Shown: positions 17,554-26,184, counted from the first letter of the stretch. The stretch: 64,000 bases of DNA from Planctomycetaceae bacterium (GCA_020638995.1 JACKHM010000001.1:930001-994000); one strand, 5' to 3'. Numbers and translations are program-made. The notes: generated from the sequence alone by a model not told the origin.

Positions 17554-18831
17554 TTACCAAAGCGTCATCGACTGCTGAAACAAATCCCTGAGTTCAGACT
17601 CCCTCGCTTCAATCGGCGAGAGCTGTGTAATCCGTTGTTGCTGTAAAGTTCCGGATACCAATGCCGGGATGTCCTCGTTCGAATATCCAACTGCGTTCAA
17701 TCCGTTGGGCATCTCTAGGATCTTCATCAGCTCGACAACTCGCCCAGCCAACACCTCACCCGCGTCGTCGGGACTGACATCAGTGGTATCCGCACCCAGT
17801 GCTTGTGCAGCGCGCAGGTGTCGCGACGGCGACGTCGGAGCAGTGAAACGGGCAACAGCTGGCGTGTGCAGAATGACGGAGATCCCATGCGGGACCAGGG
17901 CGTGGTCGACGTCGTAGCCGGTCGGTCGGAAGTTGCGCACCATGCCTGCCACCGGATAGGACATGGCGTGCGGCAGATGAACGCCCGCGTTGCCGAAACC
18001 GATCCCCGCGATGGCAGCGGCCAAGAGCATTTGCCCTCGCGCTTCGTCGTCACTTGAATCCCGGAACGCCCGTACCAGCGACTCGTTCACGATTTCGAGT
18101 GCTCGCAGCGCCCAAATGTCACTGATCGGGTTGGCTCCCTGATAAGCGGGACGCAGCGCCGGGGAAGTAGGTTTGGGTCTTTGATTGAACGGAATCGCGG
18201 TAAAGGATTCGAGCGCGTGACTCAAGACATCCAAACCACTTGCTGCTGCAACCGCTGGCGGCAGCATTTTTGTGTTTTCGGGATCGATGATGCCAAGCGT
18301 CGGCTTTAGGAACCGATGCGAGATTCCCGTCTTGGCGTGTCGGTCAACGCAATCGAAGATCGCGACCCCCGTTGTCTCGCTGCCGGTGCCCGCGGTAGTA
18401 GGTAGTGCGATTAACGGCTTGAGCGGTCCAGGAACAGCCAAGCCACGGCCGATCGGTGCGTTCACATAGTCAAAGAAGTCAGCAGGGTGCGTTGAGTACA
18501 AGTTGGCTGCCTTTGCCGTATCAATCGTGCTGCCTCCTCCGACTGCGACAAATGCATCGAAGCGGCCTTCGACCGCCGCTGCGGTTGCCGCTTGGAAGCT
18601 GCTGGCAGTTGGTTCGACGGAAATGTCAGCGAATTGCTCAAAGGGAATTCTGCTACTTTGCAGCGACTGTCGAACAATCAGCCCAGTAGGCGAATCAACC
18701 AACGCGGGGTCGATCACCAACATCACCCGTTTGGCCTGCATCGACTGCAAGTCCATTCCCACTTCAGCAGTGGTTCCAATGCCAAAACGGATATTGGAAG
18801 CCGCCATTTGAAACGCGGTGTCGTTTTGCAT
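17554..18831 (-). CDS. Hydroxyacid-oxoacid transhydrogenase (Fe-type alcohol dehydrogenase family)
   Basis: A protein of about 425 residues in the iron-dependent alcohol dehydrogenase family. The blocks AVGGGSTIDTAKAANLY, FFDYVNAPIGRG, LKPLIALPTTAGTGSETTGV, RPAYQGANPISDIWAL and AIAGIGFGNAGVHLPHAMSY correspond closely to my recollection of animal ADHFE1 rather than to generic fermentative dehydrogenases. That enzyme (HOT) moves hydride between 4-hydroxybutyrate and 2-oxoglutarate with a tightly held nicotinamide cofactor. Metal ligands should include Asp and His in SGLDVLSHALES and the later LPHAMSY and VPHG histidines. The ATG at 18829-18831 is chosen because the upstream extension is not family-like. 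It lies 117 bases downstream of the ketosynthase gene on the same strand and may be co-transcribed with it. Confidence 0.87.
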   Translation of the reverse strand: MQNDTAFQMAASNIRFGIGTTAEVGMDLQSMQAKRVMLVIDPALVDSPTGLIVRQSLQSSRIPFEQFADISVEPTASSFQAATAAAVEGRFDAFVAVGGGSTIDTAKAANLYSTHPADFFDYVNAPIGRGLAVPGPLKPLIALPTTAGTGSETTGVAIFDCVDRHAKTGISHRFLKPTLGIIDPENTKMLPPAVAAASGLDVLSHALESFTAIPFNQRPKPTSPALRPAYQGANPISDIWALRALEIVNESLVRAFRDSSDDEARGQMLLAAAIAGIGFGNAGVHLPHAMSYPVAGMVRNFRPTGYDVDHALVPHGISVILHTPAVARFTAPTSPSRHLRAAQALGADTTDVSPDDAGEVLAGRVVELMKILEMPNGLNAVGYSNEDIPALVSGTLQQQRITQLSPIEARESELRDLFQQSMTLW

Positions 18832-18948
18832 GGCCTCGGCCCTGGGGGCTCCTGTATGTCCACGATAAAGAAGCGCGATGTGGACCAGCATACCGAGCCC
18901 GGGATCACAAACGCAAATACGAGGTAGGCAGATCGAAGGCTCCGTAGG

Positions 18949-20211
18949 TCAGGCGGCCTTTCGGAACGACGGATAGGCGTAGCCCGTTGCTGCATCATTC
19001 CAGCGACTTAACAGAATCGCGACCAGATGTCCGCCGAAAGCAAGAGACAACTTCATCGCGTGCTGAAATTGATTCGTGCGTCCAACCAATGGCAGGCAAT
19101 CAAAGCTACACACCGGATCGGGGTCGTTCAGATTCAGCGTGGGCGGGGCAAACCCATCTCGCATCGCAAGTGCTGTGATCGCCAATTCGGCGGCGCCTGC
19201 CGAGTTGAGCATGTGCCCAAGCGATGACTTCGTAGCGCTAACGCAGGTACGCCCAATGTCGCTCCCGAATACTCGACGGATACCTGTGGCTTCTGCGGCA
19301 TCGTTCTGCTCCGTACCTGTCCCGTGTGCGTTGATGTATCCGATATCAGCAGGGTCGAGATGTGCCTCGTCGAGCGCGCGTTCCATTAAATAAACTAACG
19401 CATCGCTCTCCGTGTCGAGCGAAGTGACGTGGTGAGCTTGGGCCAATGATTTTGCTGCGGAAATCTGAGCGTAGATTTTCGCGCCTCTCCGAAGGGCATG
19501 GCCTAGCCGTTCGACAATGAACATTGCAGACCCTTCGCCAAAGACAAATCCTTTGCGAGATCGATCGAACGGGCGACACGCTTTACAAGGATCGTCGTCT
19601 TTCGCCAAAACTCGCATTTGATTAAAGCCTGCAACGAACATTGGGTCGATCGAGTCGCCACCTCCCGCCAAGGCAATGTCGCATTGACCATCGCGGATAG
19701 CACGGGTTGCCGTTAACACGCTGATTAATGAACTCGCACAGGCCGTCGAATGACAGATCTTCGGGCCGAGTGCGCCAAAACGCCGGGCCAGCATCGAGCA
19801 AGCGGTGTCGGGAAGCCATTGCTCCCACCAGTTGTAGTTACCCGTATCTCCGGTTGGTAGTCCCAGTTGTTGGTCAATCCAACGAGTATCGCCCATGTGC
19901 CCAGCGATCATGCAGCCAAAACGCCGGGGATCGACCTGCGACAAATCGAGAGCCGCGTCACGAACCGCTTCGTCGGCCGCTCGTTCGCACATCGGCAAGA
20001 CCTTCAAGCGTCCCTCAAGCGGCATCCCGAGATCGACAGTGGCACCCACGATTTCGCCGTCGTCGATCCCGCGAAGTCCATGGAGGAACTCGAACCGACT
20101 TTCGCCGTTACGAACTGCGTTCCACACCGATTCTCGATCCAAACCAACGGATGCAAGTAACCCAATTCCGGTGATTACGATCGGTTCGCGAACGATGGGA
20201 TTCATCGACAT
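18949..20211 (-). CDS. Beta-ketoacyl-ACP synthase, KAS II/FabF type
   Basis: A 420-residue condensing enzyme of the thiolase fold. The active-site Cys158 is in HSTACASSL, with His296 in INAHGTGTEQND, Lys328 in ATKSSLGHM and His333. This is the C-H-H set of elongating ketosynthases, which extend acyl-ACP by two carbons with malonyl-ACP. The C-terminal glycine loop reads AFGGH (391-395) instead of the common FGGxN. Two ATGs (20211 and 20205) are possible starts. No acyl carrier protein, reductase or acyltransferase gene sits beside it, so it is not in a classical fab or PKS cluster. The next gene in transcription order is the transhydrogenase. Confidence 0.88.
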   Translation of the reverse strand: MSMNPIVREPIVITGIGLLASVGLDRESVWNAVRNGESRFEFLHGLRGIDDGEIVGATVDLGMPLEGRLKVLPMCERAADEAVRDAALDLSQVDPRRFGCMIAGHMGDTRWIDQQLGLPTGDTGNYNWWEQWLPDTACSMLARRFGALGPKICHSTACASSLISVLTATRAIRDGQCDIALAGGGDSIDPMFVAGFNQMRVLAKDDDPCKACRPFDRSRKGFVFGEGSAMFIVERLGHALRRGAKIYAQISAAKSLAQAHHVTSLDTESDALVYLMERALDEAHLDPADIGYINAHGTGTEQNDAAEATGIRRVFGSDIGRTCVSATKSSLGHMLNSAGAAELAITALAMRDGFAPPTLNLNDPDPVCSFDCLPLVGRTNQFQHAMKLSLAFGGHLVAILLSRWNDAATGYAYPSFRKAA

Positions 20212-20460
20212 GCAAGGCTCGGATCTGGCTTTAGCGAACGCAATAGGGGACGAGTGGATGAGAAGCTGGTGGCTTCGCGGGCCCTTGAATACGAAAAGAT
20301 TCCGTCCGACGCCAGTGAGATTGGGGGGAAAGACTCCGGAAATCTTTCGTTTCCAGAAAATAATGCCGGCTTCGCTAGCAGCTAGGTATCGGTGAACGAC
20401 CGGGGCGGGCGAATCAGCTGACCTCGTCTTGGCCCGCCATTATAGTAGCCCGCTTCTATC

Positions 20461-21312
20461 CTAACTCACCGCATCGAACAGCTCCGACAGTAGCCTAGCG
20501 CCTGCGCGTTGCGTCGCCAGAGTTAAGCGCGCCGCAGCGAGGGACGTGTCGGCAAGCGTCATTGCTTTGACAAGGTTAGCCGACTCCATCGCAACGTCTG
20601 CATCAGCAATCCGGCTGAGGCTCGCGCTAAGATTCACGGCAGTATCATCAAATAACCGCTGCGCCGAGTCGATGGAATACCGCTCGAAAGCAGCGAGTTC
20701 TGCGCGAGCCGATAAGATCTGCTCACGAGCCTCCTTAACAATTGCGTCGCCCGTTTGCGGGTTATCACTTGCCAGACCGCCCGACCGCACATCCGCGAGC
20801 CTTCCCGAAGCACCTCCCAAAGCCGAACTCGATAAACTGGGGATTTCGAGTTGCGCGGAATCGGTCGGATTTGGCCCTGTGAGGACGCTAATTTCCTCAC
20901 CGGTGAAAACCTGTCTACCAGCAAAAGTCGTGCTTAAACCGATACGGTCCAAAGCATCGACGGCGGCATCTATTTCGATCTGGTGCGCGGCACGCTCGTC
21001 CGTCGAGGTCGCTCCGCTAGCGGAGGCGACCAGATTCCCCTCGATCTGATTGAGCAAGTCGCTGGCTTGCCCAAGTCCACGGTCCGCAAGATGCACCACG
21101 GCTCGAGTCCGCTCAGTGGCTGCTGACGCTTCTTCCAATGCCGTTAATTCGCGGTTCAGTTCAGTCGCCGCGATCAAACCCGCCGGGTCGTCGCTGCCCC
21201 GGTTGATCCGCTTTAATGTTGCGAGCTTCACGCTCGTATCGGCGAGCCGATCAAATGTTCGCTGGACCTGTTGCGTTTGCCCACCAACAATCCCTGCCCC
21301 GATGGAAAGCAT
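20461..21312 (-). CDS. Flagellin-like protein lacking a variable central domain
   Basis: A 283-residue protein. The ATG at 21310-21312 has GGAGA directly upstream; the longer open frame before it is not flagellin-like. The N-terminal part (residues 5-130) matches flagellin D0/D1: LKRINRGSDDPAGLIAATELNR corresponds to the conserved RINxxxDDxAGL block. The C-terminal part (IADADVAMESANLVKAMTLAD, then ATQRAGARLLSELFDAVS) matches the C-terminal flagellin helix. Only a short Gly/Ser-rich connector separates them, so the surface-exposed D2/D3 domain is absent. It would assemble into the flagellar filament after export by the flagellar secretion system. No other flagellar gene is in the window, so it stands alone. 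Confidence 0.85.
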   Translation of the reverse strand: MLSIGAGIVGGQTQQVQRTFDRLADTSVKLATLKRINRGSDDPAGLIAATELNRELTALEEASAATERTRAVVHLADRGLGQASDLLNQIEGNLVASASGATSTDERAAHQIEIDAAVDALDRIGLSTTFAGRQVFTGEEISVLTGPNPTDSAQLEIPSLSSSALGGASGRLADVRSGGLASDNPQTGDAIVKEAREQILSARAELAAFERYSIDSAQRLFDDTAVNLSASLSRIADADVAMESANLVKAMTLADTSLAAARLTLATQRAGARLLSELFDAVS

Positions 21313-21460
21313 GATTTCTCCACGCGGTCTTACTTGCGAATTGAAACTCAGCGAGCCACATTGGAAGAGACTTAGGACTCGCCGCCGACAGACCTCAGCC
21401 CCTGGCGGAACTCCCGGCAATACAAGGGTAGCTTTCGAATTCGCGTCGCGCGGTGAATTT

Positions 21461-22312
21461 CTATGAGCGGGAAACGTCCGACAAATCGAAGTCTGACTGG
21501 CAAGCCACCTGCAAATTATGAACAGGTGTTAACCAGGCATTCTTCTCCTCAGGCCAATCCCAGCCAAGCCAAACGCCCAGCAGATAAAGCAATCCGCCAA
21601 GCATCATGAGTGGCAACATTTTTAGTTGTGCAATGAACCACTTACCCACTCGGTCCCAGCGTGTAATCAAGTAATAGAGAGGATACACCGAGTTGACAAC
21701 TGGAATAAGGTGCAAAGCACCTTGCAGCGGAGCTTCTTTGAATGCATCGATGATCCAGCGAATTTGGTAATAGATCATGACCAAGTAGGCGAATCCGATG
21801 ACTGCCCCACCTGTAATGGAAAACGCTCTGCCTTTCGGCAATGTAAACATCATCGCAGCAAAGGCAATGATTACGGCGAGACCGAACAAGTAAACGTAGG
21901 CAGGAGCACCGTGCGTAATGTTCTTCTTGTCCTCCTCTTTGTCAATCTCGATCTGGCGTGCGGCCCGTGCGAGCAAAGCGTCGGCGGCCTCGTCGTGGCC
22001 ACCTCGGCCCGCCGGTTGAATTTTCGCGCCTTCACGATGTTCACCCGACTGCAGATCGAAGCCACAGGCAACGCAAAGAATTGCGTTGGGTTTGAGCTCT
22101 GCGTTGCACTTCGGGCAACTCGGACCTTTCTTTGCTGAGATACCGACCTCGTCGAACAGGTCATCCAAGCCTCCCGCCGCGGGCTGGGCGGCGACAGCGG
22201 GGGACGGAATTCTTAATGGCTGCTTACACTTAGGACAGCTGACAGCCTTTCCGGCGAGTTCATCTTTGGCGGCGAAACTAGCACCACATTGGCAAGCGAC
22301 TTTGATAGGCAT
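21461..22312 (-). CDS. Zinc-ribbon membrane protein
   Basis: A 283-residue protein. It begins MPIKVACQCGASFAAKDELAG followed by SCPKCKQPLRIP, a planctomycete-style zinc ribbon with paired Cys, and has a second ribbon at CPKCNAELKPNAILCVACGFD. An acidic and basic helical linker (residues 100-130) leads to three or four hydrophobic segments (YVYLFGLAVIIAFAAMMFTL, GAVIGFAYLVMIYY, LMMLGGLLYLLGVWLGW), so it should sit in the cytoplasmic membrane. No enzymatic motif is seen. Similar proteins are common in planctomycetes without known function. It is transcribed away from groES; 451 bases separate the two starts. Confidence 0.78.
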   Translation of the reverse strand: MPIKVACQCGASFAAKDELAGKAVSCPKCKQPLRIPSPAVAAQPAAGGLDDLFDEVGISAKKGPSCPKCNAELKPNAILCVACGFDLQSGEHREGAKIQPAGRGGHDEAADALLARAARQIEIDKEEDKKNITHGAPAYVYLFGLAVIIAFAAMMFTLPKGRAFSITGGAVIGFAYLVMIYYQIRWIIDAFKEAPLQGALHLIPVVNSVYPLYYLITRWDRVGKWFIAQLKMLPLMMLGGLLYLLGVWLGWDWPEEKNAWLTPVHNLQVACQSDFDLSDVSRS

Positions 22313-22763
22313 GGAAATAAAGCACCTGAGGTTTCTGAGAGCGAGATCGACATTGTGCGCGGCGACCTCTGCAAACTCAACTCTAGTCAGCCGTAAAAAG
22401 ACGGAGTTTGTCGCCCCTGATTTAAATGGCCCTAAACATCACACACAGATCAGGACGCGCCCAGTGCGTGAAGCAATGCGAATCTCAACCCTTGCTGTCA
22501 AATTGGCAGAGGTTGGAGTTTAAGGCACTCCCCGCTGCCACCCCCTGCAACTGCAAACTACTGCAAATACGTCACTTGTGATTCTATTTTTGGCTTTGGC
22601 GCGCGACTTGCCTTAGTTGCCGGCTCATTACCGTGTTGCGCAGTAATGGCAGCCCAGAAGGCTGCTAATTCGATATTCCTATGGCAATCTCACCATCGCG
22701 AGTTGGGACCATCCAAAGTTCTAAACTCGCACAGAGCAAAGACTGAGTGGAGGAAAACCACAC
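22313..22763. other. Gene-free region upstream of groES
   Basis: Divergent spacer between the zinc-ribbon gene and groES. No plausible gene lies here. I looked for the CIRCE heat-shock operator (TTAGCACTC and its complement nine bases apart) and did not find it. The ribosome site of groES (GGAGGAAAA, about 22751) is clear. Promoter elements could not be assigned with confidence. Confidence 0.6.
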
Positions 22764-23096
22764 ATGGCAACAGCCACCAAGAAGCAGAAGAAGTCAAACT
22801 CGGGAACACAGCTGCAACCCTTAGGGGACCGCGTAGTTCTTCGACGTGAGGAGTCTGAGGAGAAGACATCGGGGGGCATCTTGCTGCCTGATTCGGCGAA
22901 AGATAAGCCCGCGCGAGGCGAGATCGTAAGTATTGGTACCGGTCGGTTGCTCGACGATGGGACGCGTGGCTCGTTCCAGGTCAAGGTTGGTGATCGAGTG
23001 ATCTTCAGCAGCTACGCCGGCGAGATTTTCAAAGTCGGCGATGAAGAGTTGTTGCTGATGCGAGAAGACGACATTTTGGCAGTAATCGAAGATTAG
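22764..23096 (+). CDS. groES: Co-chaperonin GroES
   Basis: A 110-residue GroES, the lid of the GroEL folding chamber. It has a 15-residue Lys/Ser-rich N-terminal extension, then LQPLGDRVVLRREESEEKTSGGILLPDSAKDKPARGEIVSIGTG: this contains the conserved LGDRVVL and the mobile loop EKTSGGI that contacts GroEL. VKVGDRVIFSSYAGEI is the second conserved strand region. The total length is somewhat above the usual 95-100 because of the extension. An AGGA ribosome site sits upstream. groEL follows on the same strand after 113 bases, an unusually long spacer filled by a perfect inverted repeat. Confidence 0.97.
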   Translation: MATATKKQKKSNSGTQLQPLGDRVVLRREESEEKTSGGILLPDSAKDKPARGEIVSIGTGRLLDDGTRGSFQVKVGDRVIFSSYAGEIFKVGDEELLLMREDDILAVIED

Positions 23097-23134
23097 TCAT
23101 CCGACAGACACGCTACGGGCGTGCTTCGTGATTT

Positions 23135-23185
23135 GTAGGGTGGGTTGTGCCCACCAATCCCAATGGTGGGCACAACCCACCCTAC
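23135..23185. repeat. Perfect 22-base inverted repeat between groES and groEL
   Basis: Left arm 23135-23156 (starts GTAGGGTGGGTTGTGC) and right arm 23164-23185 are exact reverse complements, with a 7-base loop at 23157-23163. The sequence type, GTAGGGTGGG...CCCACC, is a dispersed palindrome seen in many bacterial genomes. It fills much of the groES-groEL spacer and ends 24 bases before the groEL ATG. No second copy was noticed in this window. In mRNA it would form a very stable hairpin. Confidence 0.9.
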
Positions 23186-23209
23186 GTAAAAAACAGGAGA
23201 TCTGAACTC

Positions 23210-24829
23210 ATGGCAAAGATGATTGCTTTTGACCAGGAAGCCCGCGAAGCGATTCGTCGTGGTGTTTCCAAACTTGCTCGTGCCGTAAAAGTGACCCTTG
23301 GCCCCAAAGGTCGCAACGTCATCCTTCAAAAGAGCTTTGGCTCGCCAACCGTCACCAAGGACGGCGTCACTGTCGCGAAGGAAGTCGATCTGGAAGATGT
23401 TTATGAGAACATGGGTGCCCGCATGGTTCGCGAAGTCGCCAGTAAGACAAGCGACGTGGCCGGTGACGGAACGACCACTGCGACGGTCATGGCCGAAGCT
23501 ATCTTCAACGAAGGCCTCCGCGGCGTCGTCGCTGGCGTGAACCCCGTCCACATGAAGCAAGGTATCGAGAAGGCCGTCGAGGACATCACGGCGAAGCTGC
23601 AGAAGATGTCGATCAAGGTCAAGGACAAGGCCGAGATGGCGAATGTCGCGGCAATCGCTTCGAATAACGATCGCGAGATCGGCGAGTTGCTGGCCGGAGC
23701 GATGGAAAAGGTCGGTAAAGACGGTGTGATCACCGTTGACGAAGGCAAGAGTCTGGCAACGGAAGTCGAATGGGTCGAAGGTATGCAGTTTGATCGAGGC
23801 TACCTCTCACCGTATTTCGTCACAAATTCCAGCAACATGACGGTTGAGTTGGAAGACCCTTATATCCTCGTCTTCGAGAAGAAGATTACCAGCGTCAAAG
23901 ACATGGTCCCGATTCTCGAAGCCGTCGTCCAGCAAGGCAAGCCGTTGTTGATCGTGGCAGAAGACGTAGAAGGCGAAGCGCTTGCGACATTGGTCATCAA
24001 TCGTCTGCGTGGTACGTTCCAAGTGGCCGCCGTGAAGGCACCTGGATACGGCGACCGACGCAAGGCCATGATGGAAGATATCGCGATCCTGACTGGCGGA
24101 ACGGCAGTGTTCGATTCGCTCGGCATTAAACTCGAATCGCTTCCCATCACGGATCTGGGCCGCGCCAAGAAGGTCATCGTCGACAAGGACAACACGACGA
24201 TCATTGAAGGTGCCGGCAAGAGTGCCGACATCAAGGCTCGTATCGATCAACTTCGCCGGGAGATCGAGAACTCGACCAGCGATTACGATCGCGAGAAGCT
24301 CGAAGAACGCTTGGCTAAATTGGCTGGCGGCGTAGCCAAGGTCAATGTTGGCGCTGCGACCGAGAGCGAGATGAAAGAAAAGAAAGCTCGCGTCGAGGAC
24401 GCCCTGCATGCAACTCGAGCAGCTGTCGAGGAAGGCATTCTTCCTGGCGGCGGTGTTGCTTTGCTGCGTGCGGCCACCAGTGTGACGCCTGGTGACGGCC
24501 TCAGCCACGACGAAGTCGTTGGTTACAACATTGTCCTGCGTGCATGCCGCGCACCGCTAACGATGATCGCAGAGAACGCCGGCCAGGATGGTGGAATCGT
24601 TTGCGAGCGAGTAGCCGAGGCCAAAGGTAACAACGGCTATAACGCACTGACCGATGTCTACGAGGACTTGGTCAAGGCCGGTGTTATCGATCCCACGAAG
24701 GTGACTCGGACCGCATTGGCAAACGCTGCCAGCGTTGCAACGCTGCTGCTGACCAGCGATGCGTTGATCGCCGAGAAGCCAAAAGACGGTGGCAAGAGGG
24801 GTCACGGCGGCGACCACGACATGTATTAA
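23210..24829 (+). CDS. groEL: Chaperonin GroEL
   Basis: A 539-residue 60-kDa chaperonin. The ATG at 23210 follows CAGGAG; the frame is open back into the inverted repeat, but that part is not GroEL-like. Conserved blocks are present: KVTLGPKGRNVILQKSFGSP, TKDGVTVAKEVDLEDVYENMG, the nucleotide-binding VAGDGTTTATV, the apical-domain GYLSPYFVTN, and VEEGILPGGGVALLRA. It folds proteins in the cytoplasm with GroES and ATP. The C-terminus ends GGKRGHGGDHDMY instead of the Gly-Gly-Met repeats of the Escherichia coli protein, consistent with planctomycete sequences. Transcription probably continues from groES through the intergenic hairpin and ends at the terminator at 24881. Confidence 0.98.
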   Translation: MAKMIAFDQEAREAIRRGVSKLARAVKVTLGPKGRNVILQKSFGSPTVTKDGVTVAKEVDLEDVYENMGARMVREVASKTSDVAGDGTTTATVMAEAIFNEGLRGVVAGVNPVHMKQGIEKAVEDITAKLQKMSIKVKDKAEMANVAAIASNNDREIGELLAGAMEKVGKDGVITVDEGKSLATEVEWVEGMQFDRGYLSPYFVTNSSNMTVELEDPYILVFEKKITSVKDMVPILEAVVQQGKPLLIVAEDVEGEALATLVINRLRGTFQVAAVKAPGYGDRRKAMMEDIAILTGGTAVFDSLGIKLESLPITDLGRAKKVIVDKDNTTIIEGAGKSADIKARIDQLRREIENSTSDYDREKLEERLAKLAGGVAKVNVGAATESEMKEKKARVEDALHATRAAVEEGILPGGGVALLRAATSVTPGDGLSHDEVVGYNIVLRACRAPLTMIAENAGQDGGIVCERVAEAKGNNGYNALTDVYEDLVKAGVIDPTKVTRTALANAASVATLLLTSDALIAEKPKDGGKRGHGGDHDMY

Positions 24830-24880
24830 TGTCGCGTTAGCCGGAAGTGCCTCCGGCGTGTCGTTATGACGAATTGATTA

Positions 24881-24916
24881 AAGCCCGCTGATCAGAATCC
24901 GATCAGCGGGCTTTTT
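24881..24916 (+). terminator. Rho-independent terminator of groEL
   Basis: An 11-base perfect stem (GCCCGCTGATC with GATCAGCGGGC) closes a 7-base loop and is followed by TTTTT. It lies 51 bases after the groEL stop. The A's just before the stem can pair with the T's, so it could also act in the other direction on metK transcripts. Confidence 0.9.
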
Positions 24917-24938
24917 CGATTGATCGTCGCGCGGATGC

Positions 24939-24972
24939 AAAAAAAGCGACCGCCCCTCTAAGGACAGTCGCT
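24939..24972 (-). terminator. Rho-independent terminator of metK
   Basis: Read on the minus strand, an 11-base stem (AGCGACTGTCC with GGGCGGTCGCT, two G-T pairs) closes a 6-base loop and is followed by seven T's. It lies 27 bases after the metK stop and backs onto the groEL terminator. Confidence 0.87.
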
Positions 24973-24999
24973 TGGCGTTTCCAACTGGATCGATGGCGA

Positions 25000-26184
25000 T
25001 TAAACCGCTGCCTCAACTCCCGCCGCTTCGAGTAGCTTCTTCGCCGACTCGTCGGTGTTTTCCCAGGTAAACGAGTCTCCTGACCGACCGAAATGACCGC
25101 CAGCCGCGGTCTGCCGGAAGATTGGGCGCCGTAGGTCGAGGTATTTGATGATGCCAGCCGGCGAAAGAGGAAAGATTTCGCGAACGAGTTCGCAAATCCG
25201 CTGGTCGTCAATGCGACCCGTTCCTTGGGTGTCGACGTAAACGCTGACTGGTTCGCTGACGCCAATCGCATAAGCCAATTGCACCTCGCATCGCTTGGCC
25301 AAATCAGCCGCCACGATACTCTTGGCAACGTGACGCGCCATATAGGCCGCGCTGCGGTCGACTTTTGTTGGATCTTTGCCACTGAAGGCACCGCCGCCGT
25401 GGCGTCCCCAACCGCCATAGGTGTCGACGATGATCTTACGACCCGTCAGACCGCAGTCTCCGTGCGGACCGCCGACCACGAAACGACCGGTCGGATTAAT
25501 GTGGTACTTGATTTCACCCGTCACCAATTCTTCGGGTAGGCAGCCCTTGATGACATTGCTGACTACAAACTCGCGGATTTCCTCATTTGTTACATCCGGA
25601 GAATGCTGCGTCGAGACGACAACAGTGTCGATGCGCACAGGTGTATCGCCGTCGTACTCGACCGTAACCTGGCTCTTACTGTCAGGGCGCAGCCAATTGA
25701 CCTCACCAGTCTTCCGAGCTTCCGTCAATCGATTCAGGATTCGGTGTGAAAGGGCAATCGGCAAGGGCATCAATTCCGGCGTATCGTCGCAAGCAAAACC
25801 GAACATCAGCCCCTGATCCCCGGCACCGACATCTTTGCCTTTGCCAGCGTCGTCATCAACACCCTGGGCGATGTCGGGACTCTGGCGATCGATGGAAACC
25901 ATTACGGCACAAGTCTCACCGTTAATGCCCATGTGGTCGTCGGTATAGCCGACTTCGCGAATCACGTCGCGGACAACACTTGGGTAGTCGATGACAGCTT
26001 TTGTCGAGATTTCCCCGGCAATCATCGCTAGTCCGGTAGTTACCAAGGTCTCGCAGGCGACACGGCTCTGGGGATCTTGAGCTAGCAAGGCATCGAGAAT
26101 GCCGTCCGAGATCTGATCAGCAAGCTTATCGGGATGGCCTTCGCTAACGGATTCGCTTGTGAACAAGTAAGTTCCAGATGCCAC
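25000..26184 (-). CDS. metK: S-adenosylmethionine synthetase
   Basis: A 394-residue MetK that makes S-adenosylmethionine from methionine and ATP in the cytoplasm. Family signatures are intact: SESVSEGHPDKLADQISDG (residues 10-28, with the His and Asp that bind phosphate and Mg), the GAGDQGLMFGFA hexapeptide region, NPTGRFVVGGPHGDCGLTGRKI, and the P-loop-like GGGAFSGKDPTKVDRSAAY. The start is GTG at 26182-26184, seven bases after GAGGAG. The gene is single, convergent with groEL, and has its own terminator. No SAM riboswitch-like structure was recognised in its leader. Confidence 0.98.
   Translation of the reverse strand: MASGTYLFTSESVSEGHPDKLADQISDGILDALLAQDPQSRVACETLVTTGLAMIAGEISTKAVIDYPSVVRDVIREVGYTDDHMGINGETCAVMVSIDRQSPDIAQGVDDDAGKGKDVGAGDQGLMFGFACDDTPELMPLPIALSHRILNRLTEARKTGEVNWLRPDSKSQVTVEYDGDTPVRIDTVVVSTQHSPDVTNEEIREFVVSNVIKGCLPEELVTGEIKYHINPTGRFVVGGPHGDCGLTGRKIIVDTYGGWGRHGGGAFSGKDPTKVDRSAAYMARHVAKSIVAADLAKRCEVQLAYAIGVSEPVSVYVDTQGTGRIDDQRICELVREIFPLSPAGIIKYLDLRRPIFRQTAAGGHFGRSGDSFTWENTDESAKKLLEAAGVEAAV

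Noticed and set aside
22313..22763. CIRCE operator upstream of groES
   Set aside because: No TTAGCACTC/GAGTGCTAA pair was found; the GGCACTCC near 22525 is not part of an inverted repeat.
23147..23209. Upstream extension of groEL through the inverted repeat
   Set aside because: The residues come from the palindrome and match no GroEL; the AGGAG before 23210 fixes the start.
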